This document shows, in pieces, positions 8,356 to 16,437 of a stretch of DNA of 64,000 bases. Within the stretch, counting starts at the first letter, position 1. Every line of letters starts with the position of its first letter. The DNA comes from Kosakonia sp. SMBL-WEM22 (lineage in GTDB: Bacteria; Pseudomonadota; Gammaproteobacteria; Enterobacterales; Enterobacteriaceae). The notes beneath the pieces are model-generated. The model worked only from the letters and a program-made list of their open reading frames with translations. It did not search any database and was not told the origin of the DNA. The stretch lies in NCBI RefSeq assembly GCF_014490785.1, contig NZ_CP051488.1, positions 2,046,001 to 2,110,000 of the forward strand, given 5' to 3'. The position numbers and the translations under genes are program-made.

Positions 8356-9258
8356 TCATCGTACTCGACACACCTCTAAAATTTTCTCCCGAAGCCAGCG
8401 GTGCCCGGGATCCTTCTCCATTCTCGGGTGCCACATCTGCGACACCACAATATTCCGGGTTTTGATCGGCAATTCAAAGAGATGTAAATTGTCTGTCATT
8501 CGTTGGTTGCGCAAATATAGCGCGGGAACCATGGCGATAAGGTCGGAGGCCAGCGCGACGGATAATGCAGTCGGAAAGCCTGGAACCACGCTCACCACTT
8601 TGCGCGTGACGCCTAACGCCGCCAGGGCATCATCGACAAAACCATGTTGCACTCCGTCGGGGGACGCCACCACATGCCCCCAGGCAATATAATCTTCAAT
8701 GCTTATTTCCGGCTGTGACGCCAGCGGATGCTCCTTGCGCACGGCTCCAATAAAGCGATCCTGAAAGAGCCTTTGCACCCGAATTTCTGGCCCCATATTG
8801 CTCTGAACGCCAATTTCCAGGTCAACCAACCCCTCCCGAAGATAACGAGACGTTTTTTCAGGTTTCGGCGCAAAGCGTATGCAAATACCTGGGGCCGCTT
8901 CAGCCACGGCGGCAATGAGCAGAGGGCCAAATGCCACAACAAAACCATCATTAGCCCTGAGGGTGAAGAGCCGTTCGAGGTTTTCCACCCTGAGCGTCCC
9001 GGATGAGGGCTGAAGTACCGCTCTCGCCTCATAGAGCGCGCTTCTCGCACGTTCCCGGGTTGCTTCAGCCCAGGGGGTGAGCACCATGTTACGTCCTGCT
9101 CGCACCAGAATGGGATCCCCCGTCACCTCACGTAACCTGCTGAGAGTGCGGCTCATTGCTGAGGTACTCAGGTTTAAGCGTCGAGCCGCCCCTGCAACGC
9201 TGGCTTCTGCCAGTAAAAAGTCGAGCGCGACAAGCAAGTTAAAATCAGGGTCGGACAT
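8356..9258 (-). CDS. LysR family transcriptional regulator of the divergent efflux gene
   Basis: A 300-residue LysR regulator. The DNA-binding domain covers residues 1-62, with LLAEASVAGAARRLNLSTSA and MSRTLSRLREVTGDPILVRA. This is the NodD/NahR-like subtype in which DP(I/L)LVR.G follows the recognition helix. The effector domain follows. The start at 9256-9258 (MSDPDFN) was chosen for its AGGA site; upstream ATGs lack one. The gene is divergent from the DHA2 transporter with 124 bases between them, the standard layout for a LysR activator of an efflux pump. The inducer is unknown. Confidence 0.85.
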   Translation of the reverse strand: MSDPDFNLLVALDFLLAEASVAGAARRLNLSTSAMSRTLSRLREVTGDPILVRAGRNMVLTPWAEATRERARSALYEARAVLQPSSGTLRVENLERLFTLRANDGFVVAFGPLLIAAVAEAAPGICIRFAPKPEKTSRYLREGLVDLEIGVQSNMGPEIRVQRLFQDRFIGAVRKEHPLASQPEISIEDYIAWGHVVASPDGVQHGFVDDALAALGVTRKVVSVVPGFPTALSVALASDLIAMVPALYLRNQRMTDNLHLFELPIKTRNIVVSQMWHPRMEKDPGHRWLREKILEVCRVR

Positions 9259-9382
9259 AGTGGTTCCTGATAAGAATTCAGATATGGCGTCGAATGCAAT
9301 TATACAGTGCAAATGCTGCATCTTCCGCCATGATTCGCTGATGATTATAGTTTTCGTACTCTTCCTTCAACAGGCATTAAAG

Positions 9383-10774
9383 ATGACAACGTTATTTTCA
9401 AATCAGCCGGGCGATGAAGGCCTGCCGGGACAGGAGCGGGCACGCGTCATGGCCGCCGTAATGACCACGACGCTGATGGGCGTGTTTGACGGCACGATGA
9501 TTAACATCGCGCTGCCATCCATGGCGAAAGTGATGCAGGTACCGGCGAATGTCTCGGTCTGGTTCGCTAACGGCTACTTGCTCTCCGCCGCCATGACGTT
9601 GGCTATCTTCGCTGCGCTGGCAGCACGCGTCGGTTACCGCCCCGTCTTTCTTTCAGGCCTTACCCTCTTTACGCTCACTTCACTGGGTTGTGCGCTCTCC
9701 AGTACTCCGGAGATGCTCATCGGAATGCGCATTATGCAGGGGATCGGTGGCGCAGCGACCATGAGCATTGCCCCGGCGATACTGCGTTCTGTTTTCCCCG
9801 GTCGTTTGCTTGGCCGTATTCTTGGGCTACACGCCCTGCTTATTGCTTCAAGCTCGGCCATAGCACCTGTACTTGGCGGCACAGTGCTGGACATAATGAG
9901 CTGGAAATGGTTATTCGCTATAAACGTGCTGCCTGGCACCGTATCCCTGTTGCTGGTATTCAGATCGCTGCCACGCAAACCGACGTCCGATAAAACGCCG
10001 TTCGATACGCCAGGCGCTGTGCTGTCTGCACTACTTTTAGGCTCAATGGTGATGGCGGCAAACAGCTTCTCCTCAGATGATCACATCAGCGTCGGGGCTA
10101 TTAGCTGGGGTCTGCTCGCGATGCTCAGTGCCATCACATTTATCTGGCAGATCCGCCGGGCAAAGCATCCTTTATTACCGCCTGTGATGTTCAAAAATGG
10201 ACGCTTTACCCTCGCGGCTTTAACTTCGCTGGCCTGTTTTGTGAGCCAGGGGATTACCTTTATTGCGCTGCCATTTCTTTTTCAGGGCATGTATGGCTAC
10301 AGCGCCGTCATGTCGGCGTTACTCTTTACGCCATGGCCGATAGGCATTGTGTTGATAGCGCCCCATGCGGGCCGTTGGGCAGACAAACTTTCAGCGCCTC
10401 TGATTTCTACCGTTGGGTTAACTCTTTTTGTTGTGGGTTTGATTTTACTGGCCACGCTACCCGCCAGACCTACGGCATGGGATATCTGTTTACGTAGCCT
10501 GGTATGCGGTATCGGATTTGGGTGTTTCCAGAGCCCTAACAACCGGGAGATGCTCTCTAACGTATCCCGCGATTATGCCAGCTACGCATCAGGCGTATTG
10601 TCTATCGTCCGGACGTTCGGTCAGTGTCTTGGCGCTGCTGTCATGGGGATACTGCTGGCAATAAATGAACTACAGGCTGTCCATTATGCTCTGTGGATTG
10701 CTGTCGTCGCATCTGCTGCATCGGTGGTGTTAAGTGTGAGCCGGTTACGTAAAACAGGCCTGGCGGCAGCCTGA
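9383..10774 (+). CDS. DHA2-family MFS drug transporter (14 TM)
   Basis: A 463-residue inner-membrane proton antiporter of the EmrB/QacA (DHA2) type with about 14 hydrophobic segments. The first-helix signature is TTLMGVFDGTMINIALPSMA, in which the D...NIALP motif is typical of the family. It is followed by WFANGYLLSAA and the loop 2-3 region. Motif C is seen as LGLHALLIASSSAIAPVLGG in helix 5. The ATG at 9383 (MTTLFSN) is chosen because homologues begin near here; the open frame runs further upstream inside the LysR gene. Divergent from its likely LysR activator. Substrate unknown. Confidence 0.85.
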   Translation: MTTLFSNQPGDEGLPGQERARVMAAVMTTTLMGVFDGTMINIALPSMAKVMQVPANVSVWFANGYLLSAAMTLAIFAALAARVGYRPVFLSGLTLFTLTSLGCALSSTPEMLIGMRIMQGIGGAATMSIAPAILRSVFPGRLLGRILGLHALLIASSSAIAPVLGGTVLDIMSWKWLFAINVLPGTVSLLLVFRSLPRKPTSDKTPFDTPGAVLSALLLGSMVMAANSFSSDDHISVGAISWGLLAMLSAITFIWQIRRAKHPLLPPVMFKNGRFTLAALTSLACFVSQGITFIALPFLFQGMYGYSAVMSALLFTPWPIGIVLIAPHAGRWADKLSAPLISTVGLTLFVVGLILLATLPARPTAWDICLRSLVCGIGFGCFQSPNNREMLSNVSRDYASYASGVLSIVRTFGQCLGAAVMGILLAINELQAVHYALWIAVVASAASVVLSVSRLRKTGLAAA

Positions 10775-10895
10775 ACTCGCGTGCTTATTCTGGCTTGTAG
10801 CTGCGATAGCGAATGGACTGCACTCAGATAAGGCATGTGAAGCTAATTATTTTGATATAGCCATGCTGACCGTAAAACTGTGCAGGCCAAAGCTA

Positions 10896-11141
10896 TTAAC
10901 CGCCTGGTTTTGCTGACTGTGCCGAAATTTCTGCGGGAGCTGCCGCACTAACATCAATAACCGGATCTTGCTGAATATCGAATTCTGCAACCAGCGGCAG
11001 GAATTTTTCAGGTGAGTTCGTCTCAATGACGGCACGGCTCTTCTCATAAAACTGGAACTGCGGCAGAAGGGCGGGAACATCATACCAGCCAGCAAGTGCT
11101 TTACGGGTAACGAATCCAGGATTAACTGAATTGCTGCGGTT
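10896..11141 (-). pseudogene. C-terminal remnant of an unidentified protein
   Basis: A minus-strand frame without a start codon reads NPGFVTRKALAGWYDVPALL, then PQFQFYEKSRAVIETNSPEK, and ends SAQSAKPGG. Composition and the run of sensible residues indicate a true coding remnant of about 80 residues. An upstream in-frame TAA and the adjacent IS fragment cut it off. It could be the tail of a large secreted effector, since it lies among orphan immunity genes, but I cannot name the family. Confidence 0.35.
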
Positions 11142-11190
11142 TTACCAGACACCGCAAAGCCATTTAAGAAGACTCAAAGCGGGGCGCCAC

Positions 11191-11239
11191 GAGCGGTAGG
11201 CGTCATCCCGAAGAGCTTAAAATTGAAGTAGTGAAACTT
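11191..11239 (+). mobile_element. Second fragment of the IS3-type orfA
   Basis: These 49 bases match the start of the orfA remnant at 3033-3080 at most positions (both contain CGAAGAG then TTAAAATTGAAG). The fragment ends at the stop codon of the DUF416-like gene. It is too short to be functional and marks an old insertion or deletion end point. Confidence 0.6.
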
Positions 11240-11789
11240 AGAACTTTATGCTTTTCTCCTGTGCAAATATCAGAAGGTCCCTAATATTCTCAATAGATTC
11301 CGTAGGGCTTTGCTTTACCCTTTCGATGAGTAGCTTAAGGTTTCTGGCTTCTTCAGCGAAATAGCGATCCTCCTCTTCTTGTGTCCCCTCATCGTAATTA
11401 ATGGCGTCGGCACTCTCAAAGCACTTATCAATTGACTGGAGTAAATCTATGTCATCCTTGCTACTAAGGAATGAATATAAGTAATACAACGAGCCGCATG
11501 CATTTTGCGCAACAGTACCCTCAGTCTCTGGGTAATCATCAGTGTCTGGTCCACGCATTGCTGTTTTTTTCACCTCTTCCAGATCAATGCTCGCATCTGA
11601 AAGATAATTGACTAAGCTGTTCAGACTGGCTCTGAAATCACTTAAAAGATTTTCATTGTAAAATTCATCGAATTTTTCTACGCAAATCATCTGCCTCTGG
11701 AGGTTACAGAGCGCGACAATAATCTTTTCTCTTACTGAAAATTCTTTCAGAATGTTGATATATTGAGAAGTATATTTATCAAGGATCAT
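11238..11789 (-). CDS. DUF416-like protein, possible immunity protein
   Basis: A 183-residue acidic, all-helical protein. The order of features follows DUF416 (YjaG-like): an N-terminal helix FSVREKIIVALCNLQRQM, a middle YLSDASIDLEEVKK, then PDTDDYPETEGTVAQNACGS and LYYLYSFL, and a closing helical part. Besides housekeeping YjaG, DUF416-like proteins occur beside polymorphic toxins as immunity proteins; the AT-rich setting here favours that role. The ATG at 11789 is used because the extra 26 residues of a longer frame look unlike the family. An alternative frame just upstream ends HNKTRETQRNRLKRYP, possibly a toxin tail. Confidence 0.6.
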   Translation of the reverse strand: MILDKYTSQYINILKEFSVREKIIVALCNLQRQMICVEKFDEFYNENLLSDFRASLNSLVNYLSDASIDLEEVKKTAMRGPDTDDYPETEGTVAQNACGSLYYLYSFLSSKDDIDLLQSIDKCFESADAINYDEGTQEEEDRYFAEEARNLKLLIERVKQSPTESIENIRDLLIFAQEKSIKF

Positions 11790-12198
11790 GTTATGGATAC
11801 CTTTTAAGCCTGTTACGCTGCGTTTCTCTGGTTTTGTTATGGCTATTTTTACACCATGCTCACGCATTAATCTTTCTCAATCAAGTCAGATTTGTCTTGA
11901 TGCATTGATATGTTGAAAGTCAGGACTATTTTTCAATACTCTCCCCGGCATATCTGTTTCTTATAACGTCTTGTTTTGCCCATGCCTGAGTCAGGACGAG
12001 CAAAGGTTGGCAGGTTGTTGGTGTGAAAAGCTCCGCTGCCTGAAACTGCTCTTACCCTTCTGGAGCCGGCTCGCATCTTCTTACCATCGAGCGAAGCTGC
12101 TTGTGAGCCACTGGCCGTGCTCCGCAACATCAATGCATGATGATGGCATCGTAATGAAGGCCATCGGCAACCCTGGTGGCCCTTCATATCCGAATAAA
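11790..12198. other. Intergenic stretch with decayed coding sequence
   Basis: Nothing intact. Minus-strand pieces such as GPPGLPMAFITMPSSCIDVA (about 12115-12180) and GKKMRAGSRRVRAVSG (about 12030-12085) look like debris of a protein, but stops and shifts break them. No family could be assigned. Confidence 0.3.
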
Positions 12199-12705
12199 TC
12201 ACCTTACCGTGGAAATTATTTCTGCTAAAAAGTCGCTGAAATTTTTATATGCTTCAATGAGGTTCTGTGTCACTACTTTATCTCTTATTTCAAAACACTC
12301 TTCTTTAAAATTATAAACAAACACTGATATTCCATCCCCCCCGATTACAACGTTATCATTGAGGTGTGGATCGATATAGATATCATTATTGCGTGTGTCT
12401 ATATTTTGTATGTATATGTTTGACCATAGCACTCCCTCGTCATCGCCCAGCAATAAGCTGTACAAATTTAAGCCGTTGTACTCGAAACCATCCATAACAC
12501 TGAACATTTCAGCATAGTCACGTCTCTCGCTAAGTAACGTCTGAATATCTGTGTAAACAGCTTTTTTATGGGTATCCCACTCTGCAGGCGGCTCTTTGCT
12601 CATTAAATCATTCATTACATCTGGTGTAACAGGTTTTGCGACTGGATACCCGTCTTCAATCATCAGATCATTAATAGTATTAAGCAGGTGGATACTCTTT
12701 TTCAT
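12199..12705 (-). CDS. YrhA-type SUKH family immunity protein
   Basis: A 168-residue protein of the YrhA subgroup of the SUKH superfamily. It has an N-terminal LLNTINDLMIEDGYPV, an acidic middle with YAEMFSVMDGFEYNGLNLYS, then WSNIYIQNIDTRNNDIYIDP, followed by GGDGISVFVYN and a C-terminal helix YKNFSDFLAEII. These features match cytoplasmic antitoxins to nuclease or deaminase toxins. The ATG at 12705 follows GAGGCGCAC. No intact toxin is adjacent, so it is another orphan. Low GC, as for the other immunity genes. Confidence 0.75.
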   Translation of the reverse strand: MKKSIHLLNTINDLMIEDGYPVAKPVTPDVMNDLMSKEPPAEWDTHKKAVYTDIQTLLSERRDYAEMFSVMDGFEYNGLNLYSLLLGDDEGVLWSNIYIQNIDTRNNDIYIDPHLNDNVVIGGDGISVFVYNFKEECFEIRDKVVTQNLIEAYKNFSDFLAEIISTVR

Positions 12706-12718
12706 GTGCGCCTCTTAC

Positions 12719-12901
12719 CTACCCAGTGGGTAAACTACGCCTTACGGCGATGGCCATAAGATATGCGTATGGCAAATCTTTATGAATTATTCCCTGCGTT
12801 TTTGTCAATGTTGAGTGATGAGCTAGCAGTTTTTTAGGGATCAAATTGACCATAATCTCTTCACTACTATTCTCAAAGGGGTTTTGTGGTGAACTTCCCA
12901 T
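12719..12901 (-). CDS. Small hypothetical ORF upstream of the YrhA-type gene
   Basis: A 60-codon frame (start MGSSPQNPFENSSEEIMVNL, end AIAVRRSLPTG) that stops 13 bases before the immunity gene. It may be the surviving tail of the matching toxin or chance. Its ribosome site is weak (AGGA ten bases away). Family not recognised. Confidence 0.3.
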   Translation of the reverse strand: MGSSPQNPFENSSEEIMVNLIPKKLLAHHSTLTKTQGIIHKDLPYAYLMAIAVRRSLPTG

Positions 12902-12904
12902 CTA

Positions 12905-13250
12905 CATCTATCCTGGTACTCCTCAAGGATAAACGCATTACACAGTTAAGCGAAAGTCGCGTGAAAATCCTGCCTGGGTTTCATTGTGGTCAACGCCAAA
13001 CTTACGACTGTTTGCTACTGAAACGGTGACGGTTTTCAGCTCGAAACTTTTCGCCCATGCTGTTCTCGTTAAATAGTGGTTCACAGCTGGTATATCCAGT
13101 TTTCTTTGCCTGTGTTAATCAAAAATCATTGATACACCATTCCTGCACTGCTGAAATGCCACGAACGCATTTGTCAAAAAGATATCAGGAAATTAAACCT
13201 TACTATTACCTGCACGAAATTAACCCCACTGGATCTGGCTGACTATATGT
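12905..13250 (-). pseudogene. Decayed GNAT acetyltransferase, paralogue of the gene at 27567
   Basis: The sequence aligns along most of its length with 27770-28110, which holds the intact GNAT gene and its flank. Shared blocks include AAGCGAAAGTCGCGTGA, TCGTCAAATAGTGGT-like, GGTATATCCAGTTTT and CACTGGATCTGGCTG. Insertions, deletions and stops break the reading frame and only the N-terminal half of the gene is represented. It is a dead partial copy about 15 kb from the functional gene. The shared flanking sequence shows that more than the gene was duplicated. Confidence 0.7.
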
Positions 13251-13281
13251 GGAGTTTTAGCGTTAGCACTCAGGCATAACT

Positions 13282-13303
13282 TCCGCTCCTTGCTCATAGC
13301 GGA
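13282..13303. repeat. Inverted repeat TCCGCT-N10-AGCGGA
   Basis: Six-base arms TCCGCT and AGCGGA separated by CCTTGCTCAT. The copy at 4924-4945 has the same arms and the similar centre CCTCGTTCAT. Possibly part of a dispersed repeat family in this genome. The rest of 13304-13651 shows no gene. Confidence 0.4.
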
Positions 13304-13651
13304 CGTTCAAGGTCATCTGTTTACCTTCGAATTTACATAATATGGCTGCGAAAGTAAGCGTAACACTCAGAAGAAAAACAGGTATAACTCATTAAATGCT
13401 ATGAAAATCTACACCAGCCATTTTTTGCATAACGACACAACTGATTTAAATTCCCGTATACAACCAGGAGGCACTTTCCCCTGTGCTACTGCATCGGATA
13501 AAGTGGTTCAAAGCCGCAGATCCGAACGATAAGTGCATGGAAGGCGCTATCCTAAAACGGCGGGTCATCCTGCTACTGCACTTCCCGGAAGTGCAGCGTC
13601 GGGGCTATCGAATGATCTCTACGATGTACGATTAATAAAGCTGGATAAAGA

Positions 13652-13843
13652 ATGAGAAAAAAATACTATTTTTTAATAAGTTGTGCAGTTGTCTTATCTG
13701 GTTGCAATGGCGCTGGTGCATTATTAAACCCACCCACGGAAACGGGATATTATCCCCCAAAAGAAGCGCAAACCGTAGATGAAGCCGCAACCGACAACTC
13801 GCATAAGGGAAATCGGACCGTTATACGGCAGGCCACTGATTGA
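13652..13843 (+). CDS. Small lipoprotein
   Basis: A 63-residue protein with a type II signal peptide: charged start MRKKYYF, hydrophobic core, and lipobox LSGC at residues 16-19. The mature part is short, proline- and threonine-rich (NPPTETGYYPPKEAQTVDEA) and likely a membrane-anchored tail without a folded domain. GGATAAAGA precedes the ATG. Asn at +2 after the lipid Cys predicts outer-membrane sorting. Function unknown. Confidence 0.6.
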   Translation: MRKKYYFLISCAVVLSGCNGAGALLNPPTETGYYPPKEAQTVDEAATDNSHKGNRTVIRQATD

Positions 13844-14311
13844 ACATAATGCCCGGTTTCTACCATGCATTGCGCTTCTCGAACTGCTCCAGGCAGAAGT
13901 GGAATGCGTAATATGAACAAGAGAGTTAACGACTCCACGCTATTCCCTTTGCTGGCTGGATCACCGGGCTTTATCAGAAAAAAATCGCGGTAGGGGGAAT
14001 AGTGCGTTCTGAAACAGGAGATAACCAGCCGGTCAAATTACAAGGCGTACGGTCTACATTCATAAATCATCAGACAGGAAGTACTCTCTTTAGATCAGTT
14101 CTGCTGAAATTATTCCTTTCTCTAATCTGCAAATTTAAAACCTGCAGAGAAAGATAAAAGAGTGGCGCAGCTCAGGCAGGGCAGGGGCACCCGGCAGGAG
14201 TATGTTGAAGCCACTCATATGAAGAATAGACTCAGAAAGGGTTATGAATATTCAAGCGCTGGCAAAGCAGCGCTTTTTTGTGGCTAATCTGTCTTATATG
14301 AAAGTCAAAAA
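13844..14311 (+). other. Stretch with coding debris
   Basis: No intact gene. A plus-strand open frame without a start codon at 14126-14287 reads PAEKDKRVAQLRQGRGTRQE and continues to a stop; it looks like the C-terminus of a lost protein. A second piece around 13999-14157 contains SETGDNQPVKLQGVRST. Neither could be assigned. Confidence 0.3.
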
Positions 14312-15970
14312 TCAGAAGCTTTCCCAGTCTGCATTAGTGGTTGTACTACCATCTGACACTGGTTTTTTTTGCAGCTGCGGTGTACTGCTGATCGGCTTAC
14401 TTGCTGCTCTTGAGACATAGCCGGTATTTTCATTAAGAGTGAAAGTAGAGACCAGGCTTGACAAGGTTTCAGCCTGCTCCTGCAGGGATTTAGATGCCGA
14501 AGAGGCTTCTTCAACCAGCGAGGCGTTTTGCTGCGTAACTTCATCCATTTGCCCGATCGCCATGTGAACCTGCTCAATACCTTTACTCTGCTCATTGGTT
14601 GCAGCCGCGATTTCATTAACCAAATCCGCAACCTGCCGTACAGCATTGCTCACATTTTCGGTGTTGCTGCCCACATTCGCCGCCTGGTTAAGACCCTGCT
14701 CGACCTGAGAAACAGAGAGTGAAATGAGGTCTTTAATTTCGCGGGCAGCAGATGAAGAGCGCTGCGCCAGGCTTCGCACTTCAGAAGCAACAACCGCGAA
14801 TCCTCTGCCATGCTCGCCTGCCCGCGCAGCCTCTACCGCAGCGTTCAGCGCCAGGATGTTAGTCTGGAAGGCGATGCCTTCGATCAGGCCGGTGATATCG
14901 GAGATTTTTTCTGAGCTTCCGCGAATCTCTGCCATCGTTTCCAGCATCTGGCTGACTGCACCTGCGTTCAGGCTCGATAGATCGTTAGCATTATTTGCCA
15001 GCTCGCTTGCCTGAACTGCGCCATCAGCATTCTGGCGAACGGTCTCACTCAGAGTAGCCATGCTAGCAGAGGTCTGCTCAAGAGAGGCGGCTTGCTCTTC
15101 CGTTCGTGCCGACAGGTCTTCATTCCCTGCTGCAATTTGGGCGGAACCTGTACTGACAGATTGCGCAGCATGGTTAACCGATAACAGCGTTGTTGAAACT
15201 TTCTCCAGCAGGCCGTTAAAGGCCGATGCGGTCTGGCCTATTTCATCATTTCTGTAAACAGTGGCAACCTGGGTCAGGTCGAGGTTGTTACTGACCTCTG
15301 TCATTGTGCTTTTGATGCTGTTAAGGCTGCGTTTAATGCCCTGAATAATATTGATGGAAAACAGACCAAGCAGAAGAATCACCACCGCGGCGGCACTGGT
15401 CATCATCCACCATGTTTTTGAATAAATTATCTTATTTTGTTCTCTCAGGGTCTCGCCGATCTTTATATTTAATTCAATCTGATTACTAAAATCGGCTTCC
15501 ATTTTACGCGATGCAGCACCCACACCATCTTCACTTTTCAGAAGAGATAAAGCTAATGCATTGTCGTGATTTCTTGAGGCAGCTAAAAAAGCGGGTAACG
15601 CCGCACGAACGGCTTCGATATTACGGTATGCCTGCTCAGTCATCGCTTTATCTTCATCGCTGGAAATATCATTTGCCATATAGTAATCAGTCAGCGATTT
15701 CAGCTTGTTCAGCAAGTTGTTTATTCTCTCTTCAGCCGCAGCCTGGCCAGCACTGTCTAAAGCTGTTTGATGACGATAAAACGCGATGCCCAACTGGCTG
15801 GTTGTACTGATTGATTTATTCAAATCCTTGATGCTGGGTATGGCATTAACCTGGACATACTCAAAGCGGGACTGGAAACCCGAAATCACAGAAAGTGAGA
15901 CGGCAACAGTCACGAAAAGTGATAAAGCGAGCAAAGAAAATGCCAGCGACAAACGCTGTGTGATAGTCAT
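14312..15970 (-). CDS. Methyl-accepting chemotaxis protein with CheR-tethering tail
   Basis: A 552-residue inner-membrane chemoreceptor. It has TM1 near residues 8-30, a four-helix-bundle periplasmic sensor (about 31-188), TM2 near 188-210, a HAMP domain (about 210-265) and a cytoplasmic signalling helix pair. The hairpin tip reads IEGIAFQTNILALNAAVEAA, then ARAGEHGRGFAVVASEVRSL. The C-terminus ends in DWESF, a variant of the NWETF pentapeptide that binds CheR and CheB. This suggests a high-abundance receptor that recruits the methylation enzymes. Transcribed from a sigma-28 promoter 40 bases upstream. The ligand is not predictable. Confidence 0.9.
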   Translation of the reverse strand: MTITQRLSLAFSLLALSLFVTVAVSLSVISGFQSRFEYVQVNAIPSIKDLNKSISTTSQLGIAFYRHQTALDSAGQAAAEERINNLLNKLKSLTDYYMANDISSDEDKAMTEQAYRNIEAVRAALPAFLAASRNHDNALALSLLKSEDGVGAASRKMEADFSNQIELNIKIGETLREQNKIIYSKTWWMMTSAAAVVILLLGLFSINIIQGIKRSLNSIKSTMTEVSNNLDLTQVATVYRNDEIGQTASAFNGLLEKVSTTLLSVNHAAQSVSTGSAQIAAGNEDLSARTEEQAASLEQTSASMATLSETVRQNADGAVQASELANNANDLSSLNAGAVSQMLETMAEIRGSSEKISDITGLIEGIAFQTNILALNAAVEAARAGEHGRGFAVVASEVRSLAQRSSSAAREIKDLISLSVSQVEQGLNQAANVGSNTENVSNAVRQVADLVNEIAAATNEQSKGIEQVHMAIGQMDEVTQQNASLVEEASSASKSLQEQAETLSSLVSTFTLNENTGYVSRAASKPISSTPQLQKKPVSDGSTTTNADWESF

Positions 15971-16009
15971 ATGAACCCTGGTGTTTTAAGTAAATGGAGC
16001 AAAAAGAGG

Positions 16010-16036
16010 TTATCGACGCCGCTTTGGGAGGCTTTA
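16010..16036 (-). promoter_or_regulatory. Sigma-28 (FliA) promoter of the MCP gene
   Basis: On the minus strand TAAAGCCT, 11 bases, GTCGATAA. The consensus is TAAAGTTT-N11-GCCGATAA; the match is six and seven of eight. It lies 40 bases before the start codon. Confidence 0.85.
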
Positions 16037-16437
16037 ACGATATTTAATAAATATATTTTTTTTTGAAAAAATGGATAGTTCGTGAATTTATGCTAGCCAG
16101 TTTTTTTTACCGAAAATAATTTCATTATCCTCTTTCAGGTTAAATAACTTAATTAATCATCATTGCAAAAGTGACTGATACTTAAGTGAATTTTTAAATA
16201 AAATAAACAGGACATAGCCGCGATAAAATTTAACCCTATGGCTTTCATGGTTATTGCGCTGGGCAATAACCCCATTAGCCCGACGATGAAACACGCTCAA
16301 CGTGAATTTTTCGTCCGAAAGCCAGGCCGGTGCGTCTGCCCGCGACTGCTCTTACTACCGCTCGTCTCAACGGTAACCGCTGGCTGCTGGCGCTACCCAG
16401 CAGCAGCGGGCCGAATGCGGCCATCAGGAACCTTTAG
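16037..16437. other. Intergenic, no gene seen
   Basis: AT-rich at 16037-16220, then a GC-richer stretch with a possible frame (from 16238) that lacks a ribosome site and recognisable sequence. I see no supported gene. Confidence 0.4.
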
